Part shown: positions 42,164 through 51,477 of the stretch, piece by piece
Position numbering within the stretch: the first letter of the stretch is position 1
Layout: each line of letters opens with the position of its first letter
NCBI RefSeq assembly: GCF_014172405.1
Contig: NZ_WNXC01000001.1
Location: 682,001 to 746,000 of the forward strand
DNA length: 64,000 nt
Direction: 5' to 3'
Source: Pedobacter gandavensis
GTDB taxonomy: Bacteria; Bacteroidota; Bacteroidia; Sphingobacteriales; Sphingobacteriaceae
Notes under the pieces: model-generated
What the model saw: only the letters and a program-made list of their open reading frames with translations
Told to the model about the DNA's origin: nothing
Database searches by the model: none
Position numbers and translations under genes: made by a program

Positions 42164-43282
42164 ATGGCTAAACCAGCAAAGCACAAAAAGAAACGTCAGC
42201 ATATAGAACTTCCACATGCCGGAGCTAGTCCAGGGACGATTTTTATTGATTCCAAGGCTTTAAACCCGATCATTAAGCTTTACCGATACAATGCGGAGAG
42301 CTATGAGGTAAAAGAGTTAAAAGACATCAGTAACCTAAAAGTCCTGTTGCAAGATAAAACGCATACTTTTTGGGTGGAAATCAAAGGCTTTAGTTCTTTG
42401 GCTTTGTTTGAGACTTTAAGCAGGGATTTTAATGTCAATAAACTGACGCTGGAAGACATCACCAGAACTTACCAGCGGCCAAAACAGGAAGAATACGATC
42501 ATTATGTTTTTGCAGTGAGTAGAATGCTGCAATTGGATGAAAATCAAAATCTGGAGAATCAGCAATATTCTTTTCTGCTGACTGACAATGCTTTGTTTAC
42601 TTTTCAAGAAAACTATGAGGATTGCCTTGATCCTGTGCGCTCGCGACTAAAAATAGGGAAGGGCAATATTCGCCTTGGTGGAAGTAGTTACCTGATGTAT
42701 GCCCTGATGGACATCATTATTGATACTTATTTTGAAATTTTAGGTGCATGGGGTGATGAACTAGACAATATTGAAGATCGTTTGTTTGATAAACCCGATA
42801 AAACGGTCATGTTTGATACACAACTGATCAAAAGAAATCTGATTAACATTAGAAGGGTCGCCTGGCCAGAGCGGGATAAATTAAACGATATCCTTCGCAG
42901 TGATAGTCATTTAATCACGGATCAAACGAAAATGTATATTCGCGATGCCTATGACCATTGTATTCAGATTATTGACATTGTAGAGTCTTTAAAAGAGATT
43001 TCCGCGAGTAATATTGACATGTATCTGTCTATCATTAGTAATCGGATGAATGAGATTATGAAGGTGCTGACCATCATTTCCTCTATTTTTATTCCCTTAA
43101 CTTTCATCGCCGGAATCTACGGTATGAACTTTGCAAATGTAGATCCGGTTACTGGTAAACTACTGCCACAGAACATGCCCGAGCTTTATCAAGCTAACGG
43201 TTATTTATATACGATGGTGATTATGGCGCTAATTGCTGTGCTACAAATCATATATTTCTGGCGTAAGGGATGGTTTAAATAA
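42164..43282 (+). CDS. corA: CorA magnesium/cobalt transporter (paralogue 2)
   Basis: A 372-residue pentameric inner-membrane Mg2+ channel subunit. I start at the ATG at 42164, just after the wbqC-like stop; a longer frame inside that gene would add 17 unlike residues. A basic leader (KPAKHKKKRQH) is followed by the large cytosolic domain and two membrane helices. The GMN motif is at 320-322 (IAGIYGMNFANVDPVTG), with MPEL in the external loop and the C-terminal basic FWRKGWFK. The next gene is mgtE, a second, unrelated Mg2+ channel, so two systems sit side by side. Confidence 0.95.
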   Translation: MAKPAKHKKKRQHIELPHAGASPGTIFIDSKALNPIIKLYRYNAESYEVKELKDISNLKVLLQDKTHTFWVEIKGFSSLALFETLSRDFNVNKLTLEDITRTYQRPKQEEYDHYVFAVSRMLQLDENQNLENQQYSFLLTDNALFTFQENYEDCLDPVRSRLKIGKGNIRLGGSSYLMYALMDIIIDTYFEILGAWGDELDNIEDRLFDKPDKTVMFDTQLIKRNLINIRRVAWPERDKLNDILRSDSHLITDQTKMYIRDAYDHCIQIIDIVESLKEISASNIDMYLSIISNRMNEIMKVLTIISSIFIPLTFIAGIYGMNFANVDPVTGKLLPQNMPELYQANGYLYTMVIMALIAVLQIIYFWRKGWFK

Positions 43283-43294
43283 CCCTGATTATTG

Positions 43295-43302
43295 TAACTT
43301 TG
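43295..43302 (+). promoter_or_regulatory. -7 box next to the mgtE start codon
   Basis: TAACTTTG is a full TAnnTTTG match and ends seven bases before the ATG at 43310. It would allow mgtE to be transcribed separately from corA as a leaderless or nearly leaderless mRNA. Confidence 0.55.
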
Positions 43303-43309
43303 GCAATAG

Positions 43310-44659
43310 ATGCAATCCTTCGACCTGGACAAAACAGACGTTTCTAAACTAAAAAACGCCTTAAATAGTGATGATGAACAACTTAAAGTTATTCTATCGG
43401 AGTATCATGCCTCAGAAATAGCGATACTTTTCGAAAGCATCAATAAAGAAGACCAGGAGCGGATCATTAACTTATTGCCTGTAGAGATTGCTTCAGAGGT
43501 TATTTCCGAAATGCATGAGGAATCTCACCCTGAAGAATTGCTACTACAGTTGCATCCGGACAAAAGGACGGAAATTGTTGAAGAGCTGGATTATGATGAT
43601 GCTACAGACATCATTTCCCAGTTAGAGGAGCATGAGCAGAAGGAGATTCTAGAGGATTTAAGCGAGGATGATGCTTCCAGTATCCGGAATTTATTGAGCT
43701 ATGACGAGAAGACGGCCGGTGGTTTAATGAACACCGAGTTTATTCGTGTCAATCTTAACCTGACTAAAAAGGATGCAATTGACGAGATTATCCGTCAGAG
43801 TGAAGAGATCGAAGAATTCTATACCATTTTTGTAATTGATGACGACAATGTTTTTCAGGGAATAGTTTCTTTGAAAGACATCATTAAAGCAAAAGGTAAT
43901 GTACATATCACAGAATTGGTTAAAGCGGAAGTAGCTTGGGTAACTCCAGATACAGATCAGGAAGAAGTTGCCCGGTTAATTTCTCAATATAATATTACCA
44001 GTATTCCGGTTGTCGACAATGATATGAAGTTGTTGGGAAGGGTTACTTTCGATGACGTTATCGACGTACTGGAAGATGAAAACACAGAAGATATCTTAAA
44101 AATCTCCGGGGTTTCCGAAGATGAGGAACTTAGTGGTAATTGGGTAGAGGCGGTGAAATCTCGTTTACCTTGGTTGATTTTAAACTTAGGAACGGCATTT
44201 TTAGCTTCAGCAGTAGTCAGGCATTTTGGTTCTACAATTGAAAAGATTGCGGTGCTTTCTGCTTATATGACAATCATTGCCGGGATGGGTGGAAATGCAG
44301 CAACGCAAGCCTTAGCGGTAACTGTAAGGAGGATTTCCTTATATGACCTGACCGATAACCAGGCTTATCGGACGGTATTGAAAGAATTTACTGTTGGATT
44401 GATCAATGGGGCTGTAACTGGACTTATCGTATTTATGTTCGCCATATTTTTTGACAGCAACCCATTACTGGGTGTCGTTATCTTTCTGGCGATGACGGGT
44501 AATTTACTCATTGCCGGTGTTACCGGCGCAGGTATTCCCTTAATTCTAAAAAGAGTAGGGATAGACCCAGCCATCGCATCTTCCATCATCATTACCACAT
44601 TTACAGATGTTTTTGGGTTTTTACTGTTGTTAGGATTAGCGAGCAAACTGTTGCTATAA
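43310..44659 (+). CDS. mgtE: MgtE magnesium channel
   Basis: A 449-residue inner-membrane Mg2+ channel subunit (dimeric). Domain order is canonical: N-terminal helical MgtE_N domain (about 20-130, many HPEELL/EELDYDDATDII-type acidic repeats), two CBS domains (about 135-255) that sense cytosolic Mg2+, a plug helix, and five membrane helices (about 280-449, e.g. TIIAGMGGNAATQALAV). The acidic residues that bind Mg2+ at the N/CBS interface are plentiful. It follows corA by 27 bases but has its own -7 box. Confidence 0.96.
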   Translation: MQSFDLDKTDVSKLKNALNSDDEQLKVILSEYHASEIAILFESINKEDQERIINLLPVEIASEVISEMHEESHPEELLLQLHPDKRTEIVEELDYDDATDIISQLEEHEQKEILEDLSEDDASSIRNLLSYDEKTAGGLMNTEFIRVNLNLTKKDAIDEIIRQSEEIEEFYTIFVIDDDNVFQGIVSLKDIIKAKGNVHITELVKAEVAWVTPDTDQEEVARLISQYNITSIPVVDNDMKLLGRVTFDDVIDVLEDENTEDILKISGVSEDEELSGNWVEAVKSRLPWLILNLGTAFLASAVVRHFGSTIEKIAVLSAYMTIIAGMGGNAATQALAVTVRRISLYDLTDNQAYRTVLKEFTVGLINGAVTGLIVFMFAIFFDSNPLLGVVIFLAMTGNLLIAGVTGAGIPLILKRVGIDPAIASSIIITTFTDVFGFLLLLGLASKLLL

Positions 44660-44708
44660 CTTAAATCTCATTGGCCTAAAAAAGCCTTTTCATTTATTAT
44701 AATCATAA

Positions 44709-44745
44709 AAATGCCCCAATAAGTGTTTAACTTTTTGGGGCATTT
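44709..44745. terminator. intrinsic terminator between mgtE and the MATE gene
   Basis: An 11-base-pair stem (44709-44719 with 44735-44745) with an inner AAGT/ACTT pairing. The T-run is better on the minus strand (after GGGGCA), so it mainly ends the MATE transcript; on the plus strand it can still stop mgtE. Confidence 0.75.
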
Positions 44746-44766
44746 CACAGTATTGCTATTTTATGT

Positions 44767-46149
44767 TTAAGCTGCTGTTGTATTTAGTGCTCTGGTTTTG
44801 TTTTGGAACCTAAAGAAGAGCAACACAGAAGCAGTGAGCAGTCCAAATGTTAAGCCATACCATATTCCGTTTACGCCTAGGCCTAATTTGATGCCCAGTA
44901 AATAACCCAGTGGAATTCCAATCACCCAGTAAGCCACAAAGGTGATAAATGTTGGGACATTGACATCGCCAATCCCTCTTAAAACACCTAATCCTACCAC
45001 CTGAGTACCATCAAACAATTGGAAGAATCCTGCAATGATCAATAGCTGAGCAGCGATATTAATCACAGCTGTATCTTCCGTATAAATGTAGGGAAGCAGG
45101 TTATTGGCCACAATGAATAGAATTGCAGTAATACTCATGAATAAAATAATGACATGGTAACTCGCAATTGCTGATTGTCTAAGATCCAGGAAGTTCTTTT
45201 TACCAAAGTTATTACCTGTTTTAATGGTGGCCGCAGAAGCAATACCACTGGCCATCATATACGTAACAGAGGCCAGGTTAATAGCTACCTGATGAGCTGC
45301 TTGTTCTACCGCGCCAATGGTACCAATCAGAATCGCTGCACCACTAAAGGCACTGATCTCAAAAGAATATTGCAAGGCTACCGGGGCACCGATTTTAATA
45401 ATTTTTAAGGCCCTTACTTTATCGAAGAAAGTAACTTTAAAGCTTTTGATGTATTCTTTAAAATATTTCGACTTCATGACGTAGATCGACATGACAATAG
45501 CCATTAGCGTACGGTCTACCAAGGTACTAATCCCTACACCTTTGACGCCCATAGGAGTGATGCCGAACATCCCTTTAACCAGGATAATTCCAAGAATAAT
45601 GTTCAATAAATTTCCCCAGATTGAGACAAACATAGCTTGTTTGGTGAAACCTAAACCTTCAGCAAATTGCTTAAAGGTTTGAAAAATCATGAGTGGAATA
45701 ATGGAAATTGCCAGATAGCCCAGGTAAGGTTTTGCATAGGCAACCACTTCCGGCGATTGTCCGAGGTGATCTATGACTAATAAAGTTCCAAGATGTACGA
45801 AACCGTATAGTAAAATAGAGGTCAGGATATTAATGATTAAACTGTTCGATAAGAGTTTCCCGCATTCATCATAGTTCTTGCGGCCATTTTCCTGAGCCAT
45901 TAAAGGCGTTAGTCCGTAAGAAATCCCCATTCCAATCACCAGGATGAGCATGAATAGACTGTTGACCAGTGAAACTGCCGCCAGCTGAATGGTGCCAGCA
46001 AAATGCCCAACAATCACACTGTCGGCTAAATGAACAAGGGTATGTCCCAATTGTGACACCACGATTGGCATAGCCAGACGGAGGTTGTCGGAGTAATAAG
46101 GTTTATATTTTGAATATAGTGTTTGTAGCATTGCTACAAAAGTCGACAT
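44767..46149 (-). CDS. MATE-family multidrug/Na+ efflux transporter
   Basis: A 460-residue inner-membrane exporter with twelve predicted helices in two related halves. Family landmarks: NLRLAMPIVVSQLGHTLVHL at the start, SVIVGHFAGTIQLAAVSLV, and in the second half YSFEISAFSGAAILIGTIG and DGTQVVGLGVLRGIGDVNVP. I start at the ATG at 46149 rather than an in-frame TTG four codons earlier. It follows the AlbA_2 gene by 43 bases. Substrate is unknown; MATE proteins expel cationic drugs or organic metabolites with H+ or Na+ coupling. Confidence 0.94.
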   Translation of the reverse strand: MSTFVAMLQTLYSKYKPYYSDNLRLAMPIVVSQLGHTLVHLADSVIVGHFAGTIQLAAVSLVNSLFMLILVIGMGISYGLTPLMAQENGRKNYDECGKLLSNSLIINILTSILLYGFVHLGTLLVIDHLGQSPEVVAYAKPYLGYLAISIIPLMIFQTFKQFAEGLGFTKQAMFVSIWGNLLNIILGIILVKGMFGITPMGVKGVGISTLVDRTLMAIVMSIYVMKSKYFKEYIKSFKVTFFDKVRALKIIKIGAPVALQYSFEISAFSGAAILIGTIGAVEQAAHQVAINLASVTYMMASGIASAATIKTGNNFGKKNFLDLRQSAIASYHVIILFMSITAILFIVANNLLPYIYTEDTAVINIAAQLLIIAGFFQLFDGTQVVGLGVLRGIGDVNVPTFITFVAYWVIGIPLGYLLGIKLGLGVNGIWYGLTFGLLTASVLLFFRFQNKTRALNTTAA

Positions 46150-46192
46150 TTCTATCCTCAATTTTTTGAGGTTGAAATTATTTTACATAATC

Positions 46193-46822
46193 TTATTGTG
46201 AAATTCTTGTAAAATACTCTTCTTTTTCAGAACTATGAGGTTGAATGGCGCCATTGAGAATTTGTCCGACCAATATTTTTTGCGCTTTTTTAAAAGAGCT
46301 TTTAATGACTTTGCTGTATTGTTTTAACGTAATACGTCCTTCTTGTTGGAGATAGTCAAATAATATGGTTTCTTCTTTTCCATGAGGGATTGGCACTACC
46401 AGATGTTCTGCGGTTTTTTTAATCACATCGACCAGGATTTTACTTGCCAAAAGACTTTTGTCCTGGATCCTGAAATAAACCCACCATTTTTTGTTTTCAT
46501 CCAAGGCATAATGTGGTTTGGTCTCACTAGGATGGATACTCACTACCAGGACAAGCTTATCATCTACATATACCTCTTCAAAGGATAAATCTACAGCTGG
46601 TTTGCAATATTGCTGTGCCGATTTCAGGAGCATATACCTTTCTTCGTCTTCAGATTTCACACCTTTAATCGTTCCGTCATCGGCAACACCAATGAGTAGT
46701 TGTCCGCCTTTATGGTTGGCAAATGCTACGAGACAACGGGCAATTTTCTCGTGGTTGGTAATGGTTTTCTTAAAATCAAGGGTAGTTCCTTCACCTTGCA
46801 GGATGAGTTTCTTGATGTTCAT
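46193..46822 (-). CDS. AlbA_2 (Schlafen AAA_4-type) domain protein
   Basis: A 209-residue soluble protein. The N-terminal AlbA_2 domain (about 1-130) is recognised by GEGTTLDFKKTITNHEKIA, CLVAFANHKGGQLLIGVADDG and PHYALDENKKWWVYFRIQD. The domain occurs in putative transcription regulators and in Schlafen-related proteins; binding of nucleic acid or nucleotide is suspected but its role is not settled. The C-terminal 60 residues resemble a winged helix (TILFDYLQQEGRITLKQYSK), which would suit a DNA-binding regulator. It starts three bases after the DUF4442 stop and precedes the MATE gene. Confidence 0.88.
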   Translation of the reverse strand: MNIKKLILQGEGTTLDFKKTITNHEKIARCLVAFANHKGGQLLIGVADDGTIKGVKSEDEERYMLLKSAQQYCKPAVDLSFEEVYVDDKLVLVVSIHPSETKPHYALDENKKWWVYFRIQDKSLLASKILVDVIKKTAEHLVVPIPHGKEETILFDYLQQEGRITLKQYSKVIKSSFKKAQKILVGQILNGAIQPHSSEKEEYFTRISQ

Positions 46823-46825
46823 AGT

Positions 46826-47311
46826 TTAATAGGCAATGCGTGGTTTTTCTCCGTGATGTAGATTGCGTACGTAAATTTCATTCATGACCGTAGCACATAA
46901 TTCTCCTTGGGCATTGGTGATTTCCATTGGGTAGGCTTTTACAAATTTCCCGACCGTGTTCATGGCTTCGATGGCTTCACTGAGCATTTCGTCCGTGACG
47001 GTGATGGTGAAAAATAAATCTCCATGACCAGGTTTTAGATATTGTATAGCAGCACTTTTCAACCATACCCTTATTTTATAACCTTCCCGTCTCAGTAGTT
47101 GATCAAATAGCAGGGCATAAAAAGGATCTGTAGCCGCATATATTGTTCCTCCGAATATGGATCCGTTATAATTTTTATTGAAAAGACTTCTATTGATTTT
47201 TACATCTACCCCACGAAAACCTTTATGGAATTTTTTCACCCATATTCGCTGGAATAATAAAGGTGGATACAAACAAAGTCCCCATTTAAGCGTTGTTTCT
47301 GATACTACCAT
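46826..47311 (-). CDS. DUF4442 hot-dog-fold protein
   Basis: A 161-residue cytosolic protein of the DUF4442 family, a hot-dog-fold group related to acyl-CoA thioesterases. FNKNYNGSIFGGTIYAATDPFYALLF is the family's conserved segment (the loop and central helix), followed by strands VWLKSAAIQYLKPGHGDLFFTI. No classic thioesterase catalytic Asp/Glu is obvious to me, so acyl-thioester hydrolysis is only possible. First gene of a three-gene minus-strand operon with the AlbA_2 and MATE genes. Confidence 0.86.
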   Translation of the reverse strand: MVVSETTLKWGLCLYPPLLFQRIWVKKFHKGFRGVDVKINRSLFNKNYNGSIFGGTIYAATDPFYALLFDQLLRREGYKIRVWLKSAAIQYLKPGHGDLFFTITVTDEMLSEAIEAMNTVGKFVKAYPMEITNAQGELCATVMNEIYVRNLHHGEKPRIAY

Positions 47312-47394
47312 GATGTTTAAATATCAATAAAGTTTATTGAACAATGAAATTTAAAACGGTCTATACTCCAAAATATTTTTATTAAATTAGAGCT

Positions 47395-47703
47395 ATGTAT
47401 ATTTATGACACTTTAACCGCTGCTGTTTCTGACCTTGAGAAGAGAGGTTATGAATATGATTTCATATTGGCAGCCGATTGCATCGAATGTAAGGCTATTG
47501 ATTTACAGTTAATGCCTGAAGAATTTGAGATCGACGAATTTTACCGTTTTGAGGGGATGACGGACCCGGCGGATAGTGCGGTCATCTATGCAATTTCCTC
47601 CCCGGTAGGGAACTTGAAGGGCGTATTGATTGATGCCTATGGCGTGTATGCGGAAAACGTATCTCCAGAGCTTTTGGATAAGCTAAAAATGCACCACGAT
47701 TAA
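47395..47703 (+). CDS. conserved small acidic protein of unknown function
   Basis: A 102-residue, strongly acidic soluble protein. I do not recognise a characterised domain, though similar short proteins are common in Bacteroidota and are often misleadingly labelled phosphoribosylpyrophosphate synthetase; it has none of that enzyme's motifs. Landmarks: LEKRGYEYDFILAADCIEC (about 15-33) and FRFEGMTDPADSAVIYAI-like text in the middle (sequence here YRFEGMTDPADSAVIYAI). Located 106 bases before hemF, with that gene's own promoter between them. Confidence 0.78.
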   Translation: MYIYDTLTAAVSDLEKRGYEYDFILAADCIECKAIDLQLMPEEFEIDEFYRFEGMTDPADSAVIYAISSPVGNLKGVLIDAYGVYAENVSPELLDKLKMHHD

Positions 47704-47783
47704 TGGTAATGTCCGTTTTTCGGGCATTATGTCAAAAAAATGTACTATCTCAACTTTAGCTGCAAAGGAGCTTTTTTAAAAGT

Positions 47784-47791
47784 TAACTTTG
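47784..47791 (+). promoter_or_regulatory. -7 box of hemF
   Basis: TAACTTTG matches TAnnTTTG and ends 18 bases before the ATG at 47810. It contains an in-frame TTG at 47789 that would otherwise extend hemF, which argues for the later ATG. Confidence 0.6.
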
Positions 47792-47809
47792 AGGATAAGT
47801 TTTAGAGAA

Positions 47810-48706
47810 ATGGTATTTAAAGATAAAGTAGTCGCAGCCTTCCAGAAAATTCAGGACTCCATTTGCCAAGGTTTGGAACAAACTGATGGTAAAGGAAAGT
47901 TTGTAGAAGAATTATGGAGCCGCGAAGGTGGTGGTGGTGGCAGAACACGAATTTTGCAAAATGGAAATGTAATCGAAAAAGGGGGCGTCAATTTCTCAGC
48001 AGTATATGGCAAATTACCGGAAGCCATCAAGAAGTCTTTTAAGCTGGAGAATGATGATTTCTTTGCCACTGGTGTTTCTATTGTCATGCATCCTAATAAT
48101 CCCTTCGTGCCTATTATACACATGAATATCCGTTATTTTGAGATGGACGATCAGACCAGATGGTTTGGAGGAGGGATAGACCTGACACCGCACTATGTGA
48201 TTGATACTGACGCCCGATTTTTTCATCACCTGCTAAAACAAACTTGTGATGAATTTGATGCTTCTTTTTATCCTAAGTTTAAAGCGCATGCTGATGATTA
48301 TTTTTTCATTAAGCATAGAGAAGAGACCAGGGGAGTTGGCGGTATTTTTTATGATAAGTTAAAACCAGAAAATACAGGATTAGATTTTGACCGATTATTA
48401 GATTTTTCAGTCGCAGTTGGAAATACCTTTCTGCCTGCCTATACGGAGCTCATTGATAGAAATCGGGATACTGATTTTACTGCCGAAGAACAAGAATGGC
48501 AATATTTAAGAAGATCCCGTTATGCGGAGTTTAATTTAGTGTACGATGCAGGCACTAAATTTGGCCTGGAAACTAACGGGAGGATAGAATCGATCCTAAT
48601 GAGCTTACCTCCAATGGCCAAATGGGTATATAATTATCAACCAATACCGGAGAGCCCTGAAGCGGATACCTTAAGTAAGTTAAAAAAAGGCATTGAATGG
48701 GCTTAA
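47810..48706 (+). CDS. hemF: oxygen-dependent coproporphyrinogen III oxidase
   Basis: A 298-residue cytosolic homodimeric enzyme that oxidatively decarboxylates coproporphyrinogen III to protoporphyrinogen IX in haem synthesis, using O2. Conserved stretches: WSREGGGGGRTRILQNGNVI near the N-terminus, HPNNPFVPIIHMNIRYFEM, WFGGGIDLTPHY (catalytic-region Asp) and FNLVYDAGTKFGLETNGRIE. Full length for the family. The presence of the O2-dependent form implies an aerobic or microaerobic lifestyle. Ended by a compact terminator before gyrA. Confidence 0.96.
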   Translation: MVFKDKVVAAFQKIQDSICQGLEQTDGKGKFVEELWSREGGGGGRTRILQNGNVIEKGGVNFSAVYGKLPEAIKKSFKLENDDFFATGVSIVMHPNNPFVPIIHMNIRYFEMDDQTRWFGGGIDLTPHYVIDTDARFFHHLLKQTCDEFDASFYPKFKAHADDYFFIKHREETRGVGGIFYDKLKPENTGLDFDRLLDFSVAVGNTFLPAYTELIDRNRDTDFTAEEQEWQYLRRSRYAEFNLVYDAGTKFGLETNGRIESILMSLPPMAKWVYNYQPIPESPEADTLSKLKKGIEWA

Positions 48707-48750
48707 CCGCCCTTTTTAGGCCTAAAATATATACGATAAATTTTTTCCAC

Positions 48751-48776
48751 AATGCGCCTTTATGGCGCATTTTTTA
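48751..48776 (+). terminator. intrinsic terminator of hemF
   Basis: Eight-base-pair stem AATGCGCC / GGCGCATT, loop TTTAT, followed by a T-run. Confidence 0.88.
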
Positions 48777-48837
48777 TTAAATTCGCAAGGTTATAAGAAT
48801 ACCACGTTTAAATCGTTCTTAGGGAACATTACTATTT

Positions 48838-51453
48838 ATGGCAGAAGATTTAGAAAATCAAGAAAACGACAAAATAATAAAAATCAATATTGACGAGCAG
48901 ATGAAATCCGCTTACATCGATTATTCGATGTCGGTTATTGTATCAAGGGCTTTACCTGATGTTCGTGATGGATTAAAACCAGTTCACCGCCGTGTTTTAT
49001 ACGGCATGTTGGATCTGGGACTTGCAAATAACAAACCTTATAAAAAATCTGCCCGTATTGTTGGGGAGGTATTAGGTAAGTATCACCCACATGGTGATGC
49101 CTCAGTTTATAACACCATGGTAAGGATGGCTCAGGAATGGAGCTTAAGGTACTTAATGGTGGAAGGTCAGGGTAACTTTGGATCGATTGATGGTGACTCT
49201 CCGGCAGCAATGCGTTATACGGAAGCTCGTTTCCAAAAGATCGCAGAGGATATGCTTGCTGATATCAATAAAGATACAGTAGATTTCCAACTTAACTTTG
49301 ATGATTCCCTGCAAGAGCCAACGGTTCTTCCAGCTAAAGTTCCAAACTTACTGATCAATGGTTCTTCCGGTATTGCGGTTGGTATGGCGACTAATATGCC
49401 TCCACACAACATTACTGAGGTAATCAATGGAACTATTGCCTATATTGAAAATAAAGAAATCACCATAGCTGAATTAATGAAGCACATAAAGGCACCTGAT
49501 TTTCCTACAGGAGCAATTATTTATGGGTATACAGGAGTTCAGGAAGCTTTCGAAACTGGTAGAGGCCGTATTGTAATGCGCGCTAAAGCAGAGATTGAAA
49601 CGCATAAAGATCGTGAAACGATTATCGTTACAGAGATTCCTTATCAGGTCAATAAAGCGATGATGATTGAACGTACCGCTGAACTGGTAGGTGAGAAAAA
49701 AATCGATGGTATTTCCAACATTAAAGATGAATCCAACAAAGATGGTATCCGTATCGTTTATGAAATTAAGCGTGATGCGAATGCTTCAATTGTTTTAAAT
49801 AACCTATTTAAACAGACTGCTTTACAGACTTCATTTAGTGTAAATAATATTGCACTTGTGAATGGTAGACCGCAAATGTTGAATGTGAAGGATTTGATTC
49901 GTCATTTCGTTGACCACAGGCATGATGTTGTGGTTAGAAGAACGAAATTTGAATTGGCGGAAGCTAAGAAAAGAGCGCATATTCTAGAAGGTTTATTGAT
50001 TGCTTTAGATCATATTGAAGAAGTAATTAAATTAATTCGTGCTTCTAATACGCCGGAAGAAGCAAGGGTAGGATTAATGGAGAAATTCGGTTTGAGTGAC
50101 ATTCAAGCCAGAGCAATTCTTGACATGACCTTGCGTAGATTAACTGGTCTGGAACGCGATAAAATCAAAGAAGAATTCGAGGAATTAATGAAAACTATTG
50201 AATACTTACAATCTATTCTGGATTCAGAAGATTTACGTATGCAGATCATTAAGGACGAGTTAACTGAAATGATGGAAAAATACGGTGATGAGCGTAGAAC
50301 TCAGATCGTACATTCTGCGGAAGACATGAGCATGGAAGATTTCATCGAAGATGAAGACGTAGTGATCACAATTTCACATGAAGGTTATATCAAACGTACA
50401 CCTGCAACTGAGTACCGTACTCAAGGTAGAGGTGGTAAAGGTTCTAAAGGAAGTGATTCAAGAAATGAAGATTTTATTGAGCATTTATTGGTAGCCTCGA
50501 ACCATAACTACATGTTGTTCTTTACAGAATCAGGACGTTGTTTCTGGTTAAGAGTTTATGAAATTCCTGAGGGATCGAGACTAAGTAAAGGTAGAGCGAT
50601 TCAGAACATTATCAATATTCCTAAAGAGGAAAAAATCAAAGCATACATTAAGGTAAAGAATTTGAAGGACCAGGAATATCTGGAAAACAATTACATTATC
50701 ATGTGTACTAAAAAGGGAACGATTAAGAAAACCTCTTTAGAAGCATATTCAAGACCACGTGTAAATGGTATCAATGCGATTAACATCAACGAAGGTGACC
50801 AACTTTTAGAAGCAAGTTTAACTACAGGAAAAAGCGAAATTGTAATGGCTTTACGTTCTGGAAGAGCAATTCGTTTCAACGAAGAGAAAGTTAGACCGAT
50901 GGGTAGAACTGCAACCGGAGTAAGAGGTGTAACACTTGCGCACGATCAGGATGAAGTTGTTGGCATGATTGCTGTTGATGATCCAGGTGTTACTATTTTG
51001 GTAGTTTCAGAAAAAGGATACGGTAAACGTACTGATATTGAAGATTACCGTGTAACGAATAGAGGTGGTAAAGGTGTTAAAACCATTAGTGTAACTGAGA
51101 AAACAGGTGCATTAGTAGCCATTAAAAACGTAACCGATGCGGATGATTTAATGATCATTAACAAATCAGGTATTGTCATCAGAATTGTGGTCAGCGAACT
51201 TAGGGTAATGGGAAGAGCAACACAGGGTGTTCGCCTAATCAACCTTAAAGGAAATGATGAGATTGCTTCAGTGGCTAAGATTGAGCATGAAGATGAGGAA
51301 ATTGAAGCGGAAGAGGGTGTAGAAGGAGCTGTTGTGGTAAATGACGTAATTGCTACTGAAGACGCTTTAGAATCAGATGAAATCATCGAAGATGAGGACG
51401 AAGAGGAAGAAGAAGAGGCTGAGGATGATGATACCGAAGAAGAAGAAAATTAA
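48838..51453 (+). CDS. gyrA: DNA gyrase subunit A
   Basis: An 871-residue cytosolic subunit that cuts and rejoins DNA during negative supercoiling. The catalytic tyrosine is Y127 in [10 protein letters not shown]. The quinolone-contact helix reads [11 protein letters not shown], so the positions equivalent to E. coli Ser83 and Asp87 are Ala88 and Asn92. The C-terminal domain has the blade repeats of the gyrase pinwheel and the GyrA-box-like QGRGGKGSK, which separates it from ParC. It ends in about 50 mostly Asp/Glu residues, an acidic tail seen in many GyrA proteins. GyrB is not in the window. Separate from hemF by a terminator; 24 bases from the TPR gene downstream. Confidence 0.96.
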   Translation: MAEDLENQENDKIIKINIDEQMKSAYIDYSMSVIVSRALPDVRDGLKPVHRRVLYGMLDLGLANNKPYKKSARIVGEVLGKYHPHGDASVYNTMVRMAQEWSLRYLMVEGQGNFGSIDGDSPAAMRYTEARFQKIAEDMLADINKDTVDFQLNFDDSLQEPTVLPAKVPNLLINGSSGIAVGMATNMPPHNITEVINGTIAYIENKEITIAELMKHIKAPDFPTGAIIYGYTGVQEAFETGRGRIVMRAKAEIETHKDRETIIVTEIPYQVNKAMMIERTAELVGEKKIDGISNIKDESNKDGIRIVYEIKRDANASIVLNNLFKQTALQTSFSVNNIALVNGRPQMLNVKDLIRHFVDHRHDVVVRRTKFELAEAKKRAHILEGLLIALDHIEEVIKLIRASNTPEEARVGLMEKFGLSDIQARAILDMTLRRLTGLERDKIKEEFEELMKTIEYLQSILDSEDLRMQIIKDELTEMMEKYGDERRTQIVHSAEDMSMEDFIEDEDVVITISHEGYIKRTPATEYRTQGRGGKGSKGSDSRNEDFIEHLLVASNHNYMLFFTESGRCFWLRVYEIPEGSRLSKGRAIQNIINIPKEEKIKAYIKVKNLKDQEYLENNYIIMCTKKGTIKKTSLEAYSRPRVNGINAININEGDQLLEASLTTGKSEIVMALRSGRAIRFNEEKVRPMGRTATGVRGVTLAHDQDEVVGMIAVDDPGVTILVVSEKGYGKRTDIEDYRVTNRGGKGVKTISVTEKTGALVAIKNVTDADDLMIINKSGIVIRIVVSELRVMGRATQGVRLINLKGNDEIASVAKIEHEDEEIEAEEGVEGAVVVNDVIATEDALESDEIIEDEDEEEEEEAEDDDTEEEEN

Positions 51454-51477
51454 ATTTTTGACCCATAAATTAACAAG

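Noticed and set aside
47395..47703. Phosphoribosylpyrophosphate synthetase as product of the small acidic gene
   Set aside because: A name often copied onto this family, but the 102 residues have no PRPP-binding loop or other PRS motif.
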